A stretch of DNA of 40,007 bases from a virus: IMG/VR virus record IMGVR_UViG_3300037245_000765, positions 1 to 40,007 of that record; one strand, given 5' to 3'. This document shows, in pieces, positions 5,679 to 12,384 of this stretch. Within the stretch, counting starts at the first letter, position 1; each line of letters starts with the position of its first letter. Made by a program: the position numbers and the translations under genes. Below the pieces are notes generated by a model. The model worked only from the letters and a program-made list of their open reading frames with translations, ran no database searches and was not told the origin of the DNA.

Positions 5679-7143
5679 CGCGGAAGATCCTTTCTTGTTG
5701 CTCGGTGTCCTCTTGCACCCGCTTCGCTTTCACGAGCACTGTTTCGATCATGGGCCGCTCAAGTGAGGTCATCGGGATGTGTACGTTCAGCGGATGCGTA
5801 GCCCCGTATCGGTTCGATCGCTTCACGGCCTGGTAGTAGCTCTCGTACGAATCCTGTAGGCCGGAAAACACCTGTCGCGTAGCCCGATGCAGGTTCAGCC
5901 CGAAGCCGAGTATCTTCGGCTTGCTGATAAGCGTTTTGATCTCGCCCGCCTTGAACGCCTCGACTAGCCGCTGTCGCGCGTCGTGAGGTGTGTCGCCCTT
6001 GATGCTCGCCGCGTTGGGCAGCTCCCTTTCCAGCGTTGCCTGCTCGGCATTGTAAATGCACCAGACGATCGTGGATTCGCCCGGCCACGATTCGACCAGC
6101 TTCCGTATGAAGCTCGGTTTGTTCGTCGCAATCGGCTTGCCGCGATGGGTGCCTTTCGCGATCTGTGAGAGCACCGACCGCGACGTGATCCCGCCGACGT
6201 TCGTTGCGAACAACTGACCATGCTCCCTGTAGACTAGATCGCGTTGTGCCTCGGTTAGCGGGACATGGTGCATATGCACATTGATCGGCGGCAGCGGCTC
6301 CGTGTTGTCATGCCAGCCGTACACTCCCGGATTCGTTAGGAAGATGCACCAGTGCGACAACGCGCGATAGAACGGGCGCAGGGCGTGCGCCTTGAGCACC
6401 CACCGCTCGGTTGTCTGCCCACGATTCACGAAGTAGCGGGCTAGAAACTCGTTCACGGTTCGGGACGCATCGCAGAACACCGCATGATTTGCGTACTCGA
6501 TCCGGTCATTCGGCGCCGGCGTACCCGTCATCGCGAGCTTCCATCGCAGACCACATCCGAGCCGCAGGCAGACTTGCCCCCACTTGCCGTAGTGCGATTT
6601 CAGCATGGACGATTCGTCGAGCACCAGACAGGCCAGCCGGCCCTGTGGCGTATCATCTCGTAGTCCATTGTAGTTCGTAATGCCCACTTGCGTTTTACCA
6701 CTACGCAGCCACGTGGAAAGGTCGCAGGCTGCGATCTGCTCGATCGGGAAGTCGTCACCATAGAACCGATGCAGTTCACGGATCGTCTGCGGGATAACCA
6801 TCAGCGGCGACACGATCAGAACGCACTGGTTCGGCCGCAGGGTCGGAACGATGTGCCGGATGTACTCGGCCGCGATCAGTGTCTTGCCCAGTCCGCAGTC
6901 GGCGAAGATCGAGAACCGCCCCTTGTCCAACGCCATTCGCGTGATGTCAGCCTGGTAGTCGAACAGGAATGACGACGGGTTGTACGTGATTCGCTTCCCG
7001 TTGCGGGATGGTTGATCGAGTAACGCCGCATACTCATCGGGCACAATCGCAGTACACCCCTGGATGCGATACGCCGGCAGTTGCTTGATCCGCAGGAACA
7101 GCCGATAGTCTTCAAGCCGGCTGGGGTGTAGCGTGATTCGCAT
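5656..7143 (-). CDS. SNF2/DEAD-type superfamily 2 helicase
   Basis: With the start at the ATG that overlaps the previous stop (TGATG), the protein is 495 residues long. Helicase motifs are visible in order: Walker A ADCGLGKT at 81-88, VSPLMVIPQT (motif Ia) at about 111-120, LDESS (motif II) at 175-179, MTGTPAPND (motif III) at 205-213, and QAVKRSNRYGA (motif VI) near 438-448. This places it with phage SNF2-like ATPases, which remodel or translocate on duplex DNA. Residues 1-60 are a phage-specific N-terminus. The coupled methyltransferase suggests a shared job on phage DNA. A role in replication-fork handling with RusA is the other option. Confidence 0.9.
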   Translation of the reverse strand: MRITLHPSRLEDYRLFLRIKQLPAYRIQGCTAIVPDEYAALLDQPSRNGKRITYNPSSFLFDYQADITRMALDKGRFSIFADCGLGKTLIAAEYIRHIVPTLRPNQCVLIVSPLMVIPQTIRELHRFYGDDFPIEQIAACDLSTWLRSGKTQVGITNYNGLRDDTPQGRLACLVLDESSMLKSHYGKWGQVCLRLGCGLRWKLAMTGTPAPNDRIEYANHAVFCDASRTVNEFLARYFVNRGQTTERWVLKAHALRPFYRALSHWCIFLTNPGVYGWHDNTEPLPPINVHMHHVPLTEAQRDLVYREHGQLFATNVGGITSRSVLSQIAKGTHRGKPIATNKPSFIRKLVESWPGESTIVWCIYNAEQATLERELPNAASIKGDTPHDARQRLVEAFKAGEIKTLISKPKILGFGLNLHRATRQVFSGLQDSYESYYQAVKRSNRYGATHPLNVHIPMTSLERPMIETVLVKAKRVQEDTEQQERIFRDASTIRD

Positions 7144-7349
7144 CACTCTCCCTCCTTCGCGTCGAGGGCTTTGCGAATTTCTTCCCACAGAGTATCACCA
7201 TGCGTGGGGTCGTTGAGCCCCACCGTGGCACGGGTCGCTATACGTTCCAGCAACCCCCGCAGCCGCTCGGCCTCGGCCTTGAGGTCGTCGCGTTCGTCTG
7301 CGATTTGGCAGCATTCCACAGGCCAGTCGTCTGGGTAGCACTCAACCAT
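7143..7349 (-). CDS. Small coiled-coil protein, 68 residues
   Basis: The ATG at 7349 is preferred because GATGAAAGGAATGTG precedes it; the frame extends further upstream but overlaps the RusA gene. The peptide starts MVECYPDDWPVECCQIADER, then forms a long charged helix (DDLKAEAERLRGLLERIA). Three Cys occur near the N-terminus. It ends one base into the helicase start (TGATG). No family is recognised. Confidence 0.65.
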   Translation of the reverse strand: MVECYPDDWPVECCQIADERDDLKAEAERLRGLLERIATRATVGLNDPTHGDTLWEEIRKALDAKEGE

Positions 7350-7392
7350 CACATTCCTTTCATCGCCGGGCTGCTCGCCGGCCAGTCGCGTG

Positions 7393-7800
7393 TCATGTCC
7401 GCGCCGAGATCCATACGTCAACCCCCGGCACATCGCTGTATTTCTTGCTCGCGCCGAGCGCCACAACCTGCGAATCATCAACGAAACAGACTCCAGTCAG
7501 CGCATCGAGGATGCACCGCGCGAGCTTGTCAACGTCCGGTTTCACCACCGGACACGGGCGTCGCTTAGCTGATACGCTCCTGGGCCGCACGAGCCAGAAT
7601 CGCAGGTCGATGTCCACGGCAACATCCTTCGGCAGTGGCGGGCCGGTCCACGCCTGCGAGGCGAAGTGTTTCACGTCCGCCTGCCAGGGTTTAGTTTTCT
7701 TGCTATCGTTCGTCATCCCAACGCGACCGCCGGGGATTGCGTATGCCCGCATACTGCCCTTGGCTACAGGTATGCCGGGTACGAAGAAGTCAATGCTCAT
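7393..7800 (-). CDS. rusA: RusA-family Holliday junction resolvase
   Basis: The 135-residue length is typical. The N-terminus MSIDFFVPGIPVAKGSMRAY matches the family start, and the catalytic signature KPDVDKLARCILDAL is at residues 87-101 with VDDSQVV at about 107-113. Asp89, Asp91, Asp99 and Asp108/109 with Lys92 are the likely catalytic and metal-binding set. RusA cuts four-way junctions symmetrically as a dimer, which here would resolve recombination intermediates made by the exonuclease, annealing protein and SSB encoded at 14620-16621. The start overlaps the previous gene by ATGA. Confidence 0.93.
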   Translation of the reverse strand: MSIDFFVPGIPVAKGSMRAYAIPGGRVGMTNDSKKTKPWQADVKHFASQAWTGPPLPKDVAVDIDLRFWLVRPRSVSAKRRPCPVVKPDVDKLARCILDALTGVCFVDDSQVVALGASKKYSDVPGVDVWISART

Positions 7801-8030
7801 GCCGTCACCTCAATCCCCGCCGGGAACTCACGCACCCAGAACCAGACACCGCTTGAGTCGCGTTCCGTGCGTACGCCAGGGTCCTCGAAGGGGCAGGACA
7901 CCTCGGCAGACGAGCAGCCACACTGCCCCCCCCCACTGTTAGACAATGCCCAGCCGGTTGAACTGTACGGGCACATCCACACGGCCTCCCCGGCCGGTGG
8001 CTGCGGGTCCATGACCTGTCGCTCTGTCAT
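7797..8030 (-). CDS. Hypothetical Cys-containing protein, 77 residues
   Basis: This coupled gene (ATGA on both sides) encodes a protein with four Cys residues (WMCPYSS, QCGCSS, SCPFED) and several Trp residues near the end (SGVWFWVREFPAG). The Cys spacing (C, then CxC, then C) could bind zinc but is not a known motif. No signal peptide or membrane segment is present. Confidence 0.62.
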   Translation of the reverse strand: MTERQVMDPQPPAGEAVWMCPYSSTGWALSNSGGGQCGCSSAEVSCPFEDPGVRTERDSSGVWFWVREFPAGIEVTA

Positions 8031-8689
8031 TCTGTCATCCTCCCGACTTCCAGCACCCAGACCCAGGGATTGTTAGCCCAGGTGTACGGTCGATAGTCTG
8101 CTGGCCATGAGCCCATATCACCTTCAAGCAATTTTCGCTTGGCGTTGATGTTGTCCCAGAGTTTACTAAAATCAGGGATGCGCCGTGCCTCTCTGGCAGT
8201 CGGGGTGAGCCATTCCAACTCATAACTACCGGCGGCATAGCGGATACCCTCGGCCCGCGCATCAGCGCACGTAATCTCCTGCACCCGCTCGCCCCGCACG
8301 CCGACCAGGTCGCGCGCGATGCGGCTGGCCCACTTTGGCATGAATCGGCCTGACAGGTACGGCCGCTGCCATTCCCAGCGTCGCGACTCCCCATCAACCA
8401 TGACCGGCACGCCATCGGCCGCGTAGACGACTACGCCTGAGCCAGAACGGCGCAGGCCTTCCCGCACCCAGAGCCGGTCGCCGGGAACGCCGTAGGGGCA
8501 GCGTGGCGAGAGAATGTGTCGCCGCTCGCCGCCGAACGTGCATTCGTAGTAGGTGCCGTCCGTCGCTAGCTCGATCCGTTCACAAACAACTGTGGGCTGC
8601 GGCTTCATCACCCGCCGCGTCTGCGTCTTCGTGCCGTCAAGTATCGCGCGGACCATAGGGCCGCTGAAAAGGATCCCTCGCTCGCTCAC
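8027..8689 (-). CDS. ASCH-like phage protein
   Basis: The 220-residue protein opens with the typical phage ASCH-type signature MSERGILFSGPMVRAILDGT followed by KTQTRRV. Later come CPYGVPGDRLWVRE and a C-terminus with FSKLWDNINAKR and NPWVWVLEV, both also characteristic. ASCH domains resemble the PUA RNA-binding fold, and phage versions are widespread with no settled function. Nucleic-acid binding or modified-nucleotide recognition is the usual suggestion. The start is a GTG in a GTGA overlap with the upstream gene, behind GCGGAGGGCGAGTC. Confidence 0.87.
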   Translation of the reverse strand: MSERGILFSGPMVRAILDGTKTQTRRVMKPQPTVVCERIELATDGTYYECTFGGERRHILSPRCPYGVPGDRLWVREGLRRSGSGVVVYAADGVPVMVDGESRRWEWQRPYLSGRFMPKWASRIARDLVGVRGERVQEITCADARAEGIRYAAGSYELEWLTPTAREARRIPDFSKLWDNINAKRKLLEGDMGSWPADYRPYTWANNPWVWVLEVGRMTE

Positions 8690-8708
8690 GACTCGCCCTC
8701 CGCGATCT
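8686..8708. repeat. 23-bp gene-junction repeat, copy A
   Basis: This 23-base segment is identical to 8883-8905. On the minus strand it holds the IAEGES codons that end one gene, the GGAGG ribosome binding site inside them, and the overlapping GTGA that starts the next gene. Confidence 0.92.
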
Positions 8709-8886
8709 CGTCATCGTCAACCAGGTCCGCGCAGTAGCGCAAGACACGCCCACGGGCTTGGTCAGAAGGCAGCGCCGCTAGCACTCCCACGATCGTGACG
8801 AACGCGCGAACATCTGGCAACGCTAGCCCCTTACTGAGCAGGTCCGCCTCTTGCTGGGTGATGTCGGGCACGCTTATTGATATCAC
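8686..8886 (-). CDS. Hypothetical acidic protein with GTG start, 66 residues
   Basis: The start is taken as the GTG at 8886 (translated MISISVPDITQQEADLLSKG), which overlaps the previous stop as GTGA with GCGGAGGGCGAGTC upstream. The body is helical (ALPDVRAFVTIVGVLAAL, then SDQARGRVLRYCADLVDD) and ends IAEGES, the same as its upstream neighbour. No family is recognised. Both borders of this gene carry the same 23-bp repeat, so it looks like an inserted or excisable cassette. Confidence 0.7.
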   Translation of the reverse strand: MISISVPDITQQEADLLSKGLALPDVRAFVTIVGVLAALPSDQARGRVLRYCADLVDDDEIAEGES

Positions 8887-8905
8887 GACTCGCCCTCCGC
8901 GATCT
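8883..8905. repeat. 23-bp gene-junction repeat, copy B
   Basis: This is identical to 8686-8708 and forms the upstream border of the 66-residue gene. The repeat-to-repeat distance is 197 bases. Confidence 0.92.
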
Positions 8906-9251
8906 TCGCCAGGCACGCCGCGAGGGACCGCGCTTCCGGCTCGGTTGCAGCTACAGCTTGCACAGGTGGGCAAACCGTATTGCCTATCAGCCTTGCGATG
9001 TAGACGACCCAGCTACTCCCCGGTCGTTGCTTAATCTCCCACACATAATCCGGCAGCGCCCCCACGAGTTCGGCGGCGGCGGCGATGTCGGTGGTGGGGC
9101 GCCATTCATGGTAGAATCGCGCGCAGTGGGTGTTGCAACCACTCCAAACGCCATCAGCACGCTCCCATCCCATTACCAGTTCCGCCACCTTCGCATTCCG
9201 CTCACGCGGCGTCGCGGACTCCCACCACTTGCGGAATTCGTCGAGGGTCAT
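8883..9251 (-). CDS. Phage ABA-sandwich-like protein, 122 residues
   Basis: The protein has an N-terminal helix-rich part (MTLDEFRKWWESATPRERNA) with Cys39 and Cys43 in SGCNTHCARFYHEW. The segment RPTTDIAAAAELVGAL followed by a strand (YVWEIKQRPGSSWVVYIA) and the closing EARSLAACLAKIAE matches small phage proteins annotated as ABA-sandwich domains: helix, three-stranded sheet, helix. Their function is not known. It is coupled by ATGA to the membrane protein upstream and by GTGA to the gene downstream. Confidence 0.75.
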   Translation of the reverse strand: MTLDEFRKWWESATPRERNAKVAELVMGWERADGVWSGCNTHCARFYHEWRPTTDIAAAAELVGALPDYVWEIKQRPGSSWVVYIARLIGNTVCPPVQAVAATEPEARSLAACLAKIAEGES

Positions 9252-9415
9252 AGCCGGCCCCCCACGAGCACTACCGCCACCGTGCCAGCGAACACGGCGT
9301 AGCCCAGCGCCCCCAAGGCCGTCCAGGGCTTGCGCAATGCGAAAGACACAATTGCAAGCGCCACGCTAGCACCCGCCATAAACGCCATAATCAGAATCGG
9401 CCACGCGTTAGCCAT
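9248..9415 (-). CDS. 55-residue two-helix membrane protein
   Basis: The frame starts MANAWPILIMAFMAGASVAL and continues into a short basic turn (LRKPW) and a second hydrophobic segment (GYAVFAGTVAVVLVGG). Two membrane helices with an RK turn suggest a hairpin with the loop in the cytoplasm. The start lies two bases after the previous stop behind GAGTGGAGATGACG, and the stop overlaps the next start (ATGA). It could be a small holin-like protein or an early membrane modulator. Its early-region location favours the latter. Confidence 0.65.
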   Translation of the reverse strand: MANAWPILIMAFMAGASVALAIVSFALRKPWTALGALGYAVFAGTVAVVLVGGRL

Positions 9416-9417
9416 CG

Positions 9418-9846
9418 TCATCTCCACTCAGTGAGCCGGGCATCAATGTTGTCCTGCGTGTCCGGCCCCACTATCGGCTCGCACCAATCAACAACTTCGG
9501 CAGCATGCTCTAGCTCGGCTGCATCGCTTACCAGGATAGTGCCAGGCCGAAGCGGTGTTCCGCTAGGATTGTTGCAGATGCTTCCTGCCTGCACGGCTGT
9601 GTGGTACTGTGATTCGTCAACGCTGATACCAACATTGGCCAGAGGGCCGTAAGACCAGGAGCCCTTGATCGCATACTCATAGACACTCACGAAGATTGCC
9701 CCGCTATTCTTGTTATTCGGCCGGCGCAGGACAGCTCCGATGGGAAACATAGGAACCGGGACCGGAACAGATACGTCATGCGTCTCACGGTCGTCTGCGA
9801 GCCAGTTGACAACGTATTCTGTTGTAGCCACTCCCTGCTTAGCCAT
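9418..9846 (-). CDS. Hypothetical protein, 142 residues
   Basis: The start is the ATG at 9846 (MAKQGVATTEYVVNWLADDR), behind GGAGGTTGACG. This sits in a 20-bp segment that is identical at the next gene border upstream. The protein has a strand-rich centre (PMFPIGAVLRRPNN, then SGAIFVSVYEYA) and an acidic helical end (AAELEHAAEVVDWCEP). No family or motif is recognised. It overlaps the upstream gene's last codons by eight bases. Confidence 0.65.
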   Translation of the reverse strand: MAKQGVATTEYVVNWLADDRETHDVSVPVPVPMFPIGAVLRRPNNKNSGAIFVSVYEYAIKGSWSYGPLANVGISVDESQYHTAVQAGSICNNPSGTPLRPGTILVSDAAELEHAAEVVDWCEPIVGPDTQDNIDARLTEWR

Positions 9847-9857
9847 CGTCAACCTCC
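9838..9857. repeat. 20-bp gene-junction repeat, copy A
   Basis: It is identical to 10103-10122. On the minus strand it reads GGAGGTTGACGATGGCTAAG, combining ribosome binding site, EVDDG-stop codons and the ATG GCT AAG (MAK) start. A 13-base part recurs at 9408-9420. Confidence 0.92.
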
Positions 9858-10111
9858 TCTACCGTCTCTCGGTTCTTGTGTCCTTTCCCATGGTGCCCCC
9901 TCGCGCAGATCGGCGTTGCCACCTTTTCGCCGTCCCAGCCCTCAGAAACAGTCACCTTGCGAATCATGCTCACCCGCGGTTCATCCACACCAAGATCCCG
10001 CAGACCGTTACAGACCGCATCGCGAGTGTCACCTACTACGGAGACGGCCACACCACCATCCCGCAGAATGATCCCACCGTACAACCGGAACACCTTGCTG
10101 CCCTTAGCCAT
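9839..10111 (-). CDS. Hypothetical protein, 90 residues
   Basis: The start is the ATG at 10111 (MAKGSKVFRLYGGIILRDGG), behind GGAGGTTGACG. It has a predicted alternating strand-helix pattern (VAVSVVGDTRDAVCNGLRDL, then RVSMIRKVTV) and a His-rich end (CARGHHGKGHKNRE) that might bind metal. It ends EVDDG, like the gene upstream, because both stops lie in the same duplicated 20-bp junction. No family is recognised. Confidence 0.65.
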   Translation of the reverse strand: MAKGSKVFRLYGGIILRDGGVAVSVVGDTRDAVCNGLRDLGVDEPRVSMIRKVTVSEGWDGEKVATPICARGHHGKGHKNRETVEEVDDG

Positions 10112-10122
10112 CGTCAACCTCC
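10103..10122. repeat. 20-bp gene-junction repeat, copy B
   Basis: This is the partner of 9838-9857, at the opposite border of the 90-residue gene. The repeats therefore flank that gene exactly. Confidence 0.92.
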
Positions 10123-10424
10123 CTTTCGTTCATCGCCCTCGTTGCGTGGTACAACAAGCTGCGCTGGGCAGCCCCGCGGCGCCGAGCCAGCCGCCGATAT
10201 GCGATATGGAATCTCTGCCGGCGCAGACAATCGGCGCACCATTCATCGCGTGGCAGTGGATCGCCTTCGCGGTTGTACTCCATCCAGCATGGCGCTTCGT
10301 TTTCAGCTTCGGCTTCGCAACGATAATCGCCGCGCCGCGCCCTAGCCTTGTTCGCAGCGCGGTACAGTAGGCCCCAGCGCATCGCGGCGCCGATGATTTT
10401 TGCGCGCCTTACACTGTTCATCAT
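10104..10424 (-). CDS. Basic Cys-containing protein, 106 residues
   Basis: This very Arg-rich protein has four Cys residues (YRCEAEAE, APCWMEY, EWCADCLRRQRF). The CxxC near residue 63 and the two earlier Cys could form a small zinc site. The many Arg residues suggest nucleic-acid binding. The start overlaps the initiator's stop by ATGA. No family is recognised, and DNA or RNA binding is inferred from composition only. Confidence 0.65.
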   Translation of the reverse strand: MMNSVRRAKIIGAAMRWGLLYRAANKARARRGDYRCEAEAENEAPCWMEYNREGDPLPRDEWCADCLRRQRFHIAYRRLARRRGAAQRSLLYHATRAMNEREVDDG

Positions 10425-11494
10425 TCACCGTCCCTTTCCGCCCGCATGAGCCAAGCCGTCGACACCCATGCTGGCCGGTTTCGCCAGTCTTCGGGCGCTT
10501 GCGTTGCGTGTAGCCGACGTGTAGCCTGGGTCAGCAGCCCCGCCAGCTCGGGCGCCGGCAACTTGTCCAGCTCGGCCAGGTGCTCGGCTCGTTCGCGGTC
10601 AGCCTGCGATTCGGCCGCCCGCTGCTGGTCGCGGTGCTTGTCGGTCGCTGCTACGCTAACCTGCCCCGGCCCCAGCTCCGCACTCGGCTTCCCGCCGTGC
10701 CATTCCGCCGGATCGTCGTCGTAGCGACCCTGGTTAAACCACGTCGCGGGGTATGGCGTAAACTTCCCGGCCTGGCCAGCAGAGCTGCGAGCGTACATCT
10801 GAACACGCTCAAGCAGCCACGCGGCCGATTCGTTGTGTTCAACGTCAATGACCGTCAAGGCTTTGCGGATGGCGATGAAGGCCTTTTGCTTGCCGACCCG
10901 CCGAGGGTATGCGTAGTAAATTTCCTCGACCTGTTTTTTTGTTACGCTTGATACTGACATCGCACGCTCCCTGGGTCTAGTTCTCTTGGTCTTGTTCTCT
11001 TGGTCTAGTTCTGTTCGCTTAGCGGTACGGGGGTGTTCGCTTAGCGGTACGGTCGAACCAGCCTCAGCGAACGTACGCTTAGCGGTACGTTCGCTTAGCG
11101 GTACGCGATATCGGTTCGTTCGCCCTGCTGAATTGGAGCCCGCTCGCTGCACCGTAATCAGTCCCAACTTCGCGAGATGGCTGATGCACCCGCTCACGCC
11201 AGACAGCGACATGCCGCAATCTTGGGCGACCCGCCGTAGCCCCGGCCAGCACTCGGCATTATCCCCGACGCGATCCTGAAGACAGGCATACACCAGTTTG
11301 TCGCCAGGACTTAGATCTGTCCTGGCGGCGACATCCTTGTTAGTTTTCAGGAAAGCCACGACCGGGGTCTCCCGCTGGAGGAACCCCGTACGCCCTGACA
11401 TCCGGCAGGTCCAGCCGGGAGACCGTTCGCGGATACGACGGCTCGGGGATACGGGGCTCGTCCAAGGAGAGCAAGTTGGGTTGATTCGGACCAT
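10421..11494 (-). CDS. Winged-helix replication initiator (lambda O-like role)
   Basis: Residues about 45-125 form a winged-helix domain: PVVAFLKTNKDVA, DLSPGDKLVYACLQD, CWPGLRRVAQDCGMSLSGVS and HLAKLGLITVQR, as in phage replication proteins with HTH_36-like domains. Residues about 130-161 are encoded by four DNA iterons and read as repeated VPLSE and RTAKRT. The C-terminal part (about 185-357) contains YYAYPRRVGKQKAF and a Trp-rich end, a plausible loader- or helicase-interaction region. The ATG at 11494 gives the longest form. A second ATG at 11401 (MSGRTGFLQRE) lies nearer the conserved domain, but neither has a strong ribosome binding site. The gene is coupled to the downstream gene by ATGA. 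It probably binds the iterons inside its own gene and opens the DNA. Confidence 0.82.
   Translation of the reverse strand: MVRINPTCSPWTSPVSPSRRIRERSPGWTCRMSGRTGFLQRETPVVAFLKTNKDVAARTDLSPGDKLVYACLQDRVGDNAECWPGLRRVAQDCGMSLSGVSGCISHLAKLGLITVQRAGSNSAGRTNRYRVPLSERTAKRTFAEAGSTVPLSEHPRTAKRTELDQENKTKRTRPRERAMSVSSVTKKQVEEIYYAYPRRVGKQKAFIAIRKALTVIDVEHNESAAWLLERVQMYARSSAGQAGKFTPYPATWFNQGRYDDDPAEWHGGKPSAELGPGQVSVAATDKHRDQQRAAESQADRERAEHLAELDKLPAPELAGLLTQATRRLHATQAPEDWRNRPAWVSTAWLMRAERDGE
10971..11008. repeat. 14-bp tandem repeats, purine-rich on the minus strand, beside the iterons
   Basis: The plus strand reads TTCTCTTGGTCTTG (10981-10994) and TTCTCTTGGTCTAG (10995-11008), with a partial unit CTGGGTCTAG at 10971-10980. 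The minus strand is almost all A, G and C with very few T. It directly abuts the iteron block, in the position of the easily melted element of a lambda-type origin. Confidence 0.85.
11013..11105. repeat. Four 17-bp iterons, candidate replication origin
   Basis: Copies at 11013-11029, 11035-11051 and 11089-11105 are identical (GTTCGCTTAGCGGTACG). The copy at 11073-11089 differs by one base (GTACGCTTAGCGGTACG). Start spacings are 22, 38 and 16 bases. Each unit contains the near-palindrome CGCT-T-AGCG with GTAC to one side, so each could bind a protein dimer. They lie inside the initiator gene, between its DNA-binding domain and its C-terminal part, as in lambda gene O. Confidence 0.85.
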
Positions 11495-11538
11495 CTCATG
11501 TCACCCAAAGCATAGCACACGTTATCGGTCGGGGCAAA

Positions 11539-11850
11539 TCAATCTGCCGCCTCCAGCTTCGCCAGCGCCGCCCGCAGTCCCTCGACGCCGTGGCCGAGGT
11601 ACTCTGTGCTGAAGTTGGAAACCATCCGGCCGGCTTCTTCGCGGGTAAAGGCGCAGGGGTCTTCCACAGGTACTGCTTCGTGGTGATAATCGCCGTCGGC
11701 AAGGTTGATAGACGAGCATCCCGGGGGTCCCAAGTCGGCGACCACGTAGGCGCAACACGTTCTGGGTATCCACAGGTAGTCGCCCTGGCCGATAGCCTGT
11801 GGCAACTTCGGTTCCGTGCGATAGATGTCCTCTAGTGTGATCGGTTTCAT
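11539..11850 (-). CDS. Hypothetical protein, 103 residues
   Basis: It starts MKPITLEDIYRTEPKLPQAI, coupled by ATGA to the gene upstream. It has a strand-rich centre with a Cys pair (RTCCAYVVADLGPPGC) and a helical end (YLGHGVEGLRAALAKLEAAD). The 44-base gap before the initiator start holds no gene. No family is recognised. Confidence 0.65.
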   Translation of the reverse strand: MKPITLEDIYRTEPKLPQAIGQGDYLWIPRTCCAYVVADLGPPGCSSINLADGDYHHEAVPVEDPCAFTREEAGRMVSNFSTEYLGHGVEGLRAALAKLEAAD

Positions 11851-12119
11851 GTCGTCTCCTTTTCGAGCCTGCGTTTCTCGGCGATGAAACGCTTGGCTAG
11901 CATGTAGGCGTTCTTTGGTACATCTCGCAATGATTCGTCAAACTCTGTGGAGCTCTGGTTGTGGGCGTTATGCAATGCGCTGGTGAGTAGTGACTTCCCG
12001 AGCTCTTCCGCGAAGTGGTCCAGCAGGGTCATGCCGGAATTGACAGTTGCAACACCGGTACATCCCGCAACATCGGGGATGATTCTGGGGTGCGCATATC
12101 CGCCTGTGTCGGTTGGCAT
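11847..12119 (-). CDS. Small phage protein of a common early-gene type, 90 residues
   Basis: The start follows GAAAGGACTGAC. The region MTLLDHFAEELGKSLLTSAL together with the end PKNAYMLAKRFIAEKRRLEK matches a pattern common among small phage and prophage proteins (MTLRDxFA near the start, AYxxADxMLxxR at the end), which have no assigned function. The protein is predominantly helical. Its ATGA stop overlap couples it to the next gene. Confidence 0.72.
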   Translation of the reverse strand: MPTDTGGYAHPRIIPDVAGCTGVATVNSGMTLLDHFAEELGKSLLTSALHNAHNQSSTEFDESLRDVPKNAYMLAKRFIAEKRRLEKETT

Positions 12120-12120
12120 G

Positions 12121-12339
12121 TCAGTCCTTTCCTTTCAGCGGCACGAGTTCGGGCTTCAGCGAGAACCGCGATACCGTGACCAGCTCGTACGTGCCGACGA
12201 TGTAGCCGTCGGAGAAACCGTCGTACTCCTCCACTACGTCGTACGCGGTCCTGCCGGCGTCGCCTTCCCATAGGTACACGCGCGTCGGTAACGTGCTGCC
12301 CGGCTTCGGCTCCGGCTTCGGTTTCTTCTTCGTTGGCAT
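12121..12339 (-). CDS. Small protein with Lys/Pro-rich start, 72 residues
   Basis: The ATG at 12339 follows GAAAGGAACCGAC and is preferred over one five codons earlier that lies inside that leader. The first 17 residues are a Lys/Pro repeat (MPTKKKPKPEPKPGS), followed by a beta-rich part (TRVYLWEGDAGRTAYDVVEE, then FSDGYIVGTYELVTVSR). It may bind nucleic acid through the basic tail. No family is recognised. Confidence 0.65.
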   Translation of the reverse strand: MPTKKKPKPEPKPGSTLPTRVYLWEGDAGRTAYDVVEEYDGFSDGYIVGTYELVTVSRFSLKPELVPLKGKD

Positions 12340-12384
12340 GTCGGTTCCTTTCATACAACAGTGCCAGCCTCGTACTTGGTGCGG

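Noticed and set aside
11013-11105. CRISPR-like repeats
   Set aside because: Units are 17 bp with uneven 0-21 base gaps inside a coding sequence and no unique spacers of constant length. Iterons explain them better.
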